From Caldifarciminota bacterium (GTDB lineage Bacteria; Hydrothermota; UBA3072; WFRC01): a stretch of 5,099 nt of DNA. Both the position numbers and the translations under genes were made by a program. The DNA is taken from contig WFRC01000057.1 in assembly GCA_015486685.1 (NCBI GenBank), forward strand, positions 1 to 5,099, read 5' to 3'. Positions 5,079-5,099 of this stretch are shown here, piece after piece. The notes below the pieces were generated by a model that was not told the origin of the DNA, did no database searches, and worked only from the letters and a program-made list of their open reading frames with translations. How positions within the stretch are numbered: position 1 is the stretch's first letter; each line of letters opens with the position of its first letter.

Positions 5079-5099
5079 TGTCATTGCGAGCCTGCCAGA
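5079..5099 (+). repeat. Left part of a GTCATTGCGAG-type dispersed repeat, cut by window edge
   Basis: GTCATTGCGAG at 5080-5090, followed by CCTGCCAGA, matches from memory the opening of an intergenic palindromic repeat seen in many bacteria (GTCATTGCGAG, a variable middle, then GCAATCTC). The rest lies beyond the window, so this is tentative. Confidence 0.4.

Larger units (their letters stand above)
4467..5099. other. Gene-free, repeat-rich intergenic region
   Basis: I see no credible coding sequence here. Open frames on the minus strand between about 4590 and 5023 are rich in Leu, Ser, Phe, Pro and Tyr only because they read the complement of a purine-rich tandem repeat, and they lack ribosome-binding sites. 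The first 74 bases (4467-4540) are AT-rich and featureless. The rest is taken up by the repeats listed separately. No tRNA, rRNA or CRISPR pattern is visible. Confidence 0.7.

Overview
This is an AT-rich bacterial window (about one third G+C by eye). It holds four protein genes, one probable small ORF, a divergent promoter region, and a gene-free tail of about 630 bases full of repeats. The organism cannot be fixed from this sequence. A YfhO-type membrane protein beside an ordinary housekeeping tRNA synthetase and the two consensus-like sigma-70 promoters point to a bacterium. The CysRS has the T-x-Q-x-x-P-HIGH-x-R signature that I associate with actinobacterial-type enzymes rather than the common HIGN type, but the base composition does not look actinobacterial. 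A lineage known mainly from metagenomes is plausible but unproven.

Layout. On the minus strand, reading leftwards from about 3505, there is a strong promoter (TTGACA, 16 bases, TATAAT) and then a 25-codon ORF (3433-3356) behind a perfect AGGAGG. Five bases later comes a probable seven-bladed beta-propeller protein (3350-2271). After a 156-base gap follows cysteinyl-tRNA synthetase cysS (2114-744). Nine bases after that comes the N-terminal 244 codons of a YfhO-family multi-pass membrane protein (734 to the window edge). On the plus strand, starting from the same intergenic region, a metallo-beta-lactamase-fold hydrolase runs from 3624 to 4466. Its promoter sits so close that the mRNA is predicted to start at or next to the A of the ATG.

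The 4467-5099 tail has no credible gene. It contains an imperfectly understood cluster: a 212-base element bounded by a perfect 28-bp inverted repeat beginning GGGGTCAGGC; a degenerate 7-base purine-rich tandem repeat; a 10-bp inverted repeat; an 8-bp hairpin; and, at the very edge, what looks like the start of a GTCATTGCGAG-type dispersed repeat. This is typical of a site that collects small non-autonomous repeats.

Function. The genes do not form one obvious pathway. CysRS is translation housekeeping, YfhO proteins are GT-C-like envelope glycosylation candidates, the propeller is probably envelope or secreted, and the hydrolase has a complete dinuclear-metal site but unknown substrate. The most notable points are the translation-start signals (only the small ORF has a Shine-Dalgarno sequence) and the repeat cluster. 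I did not find a convincing new multi-gene system.
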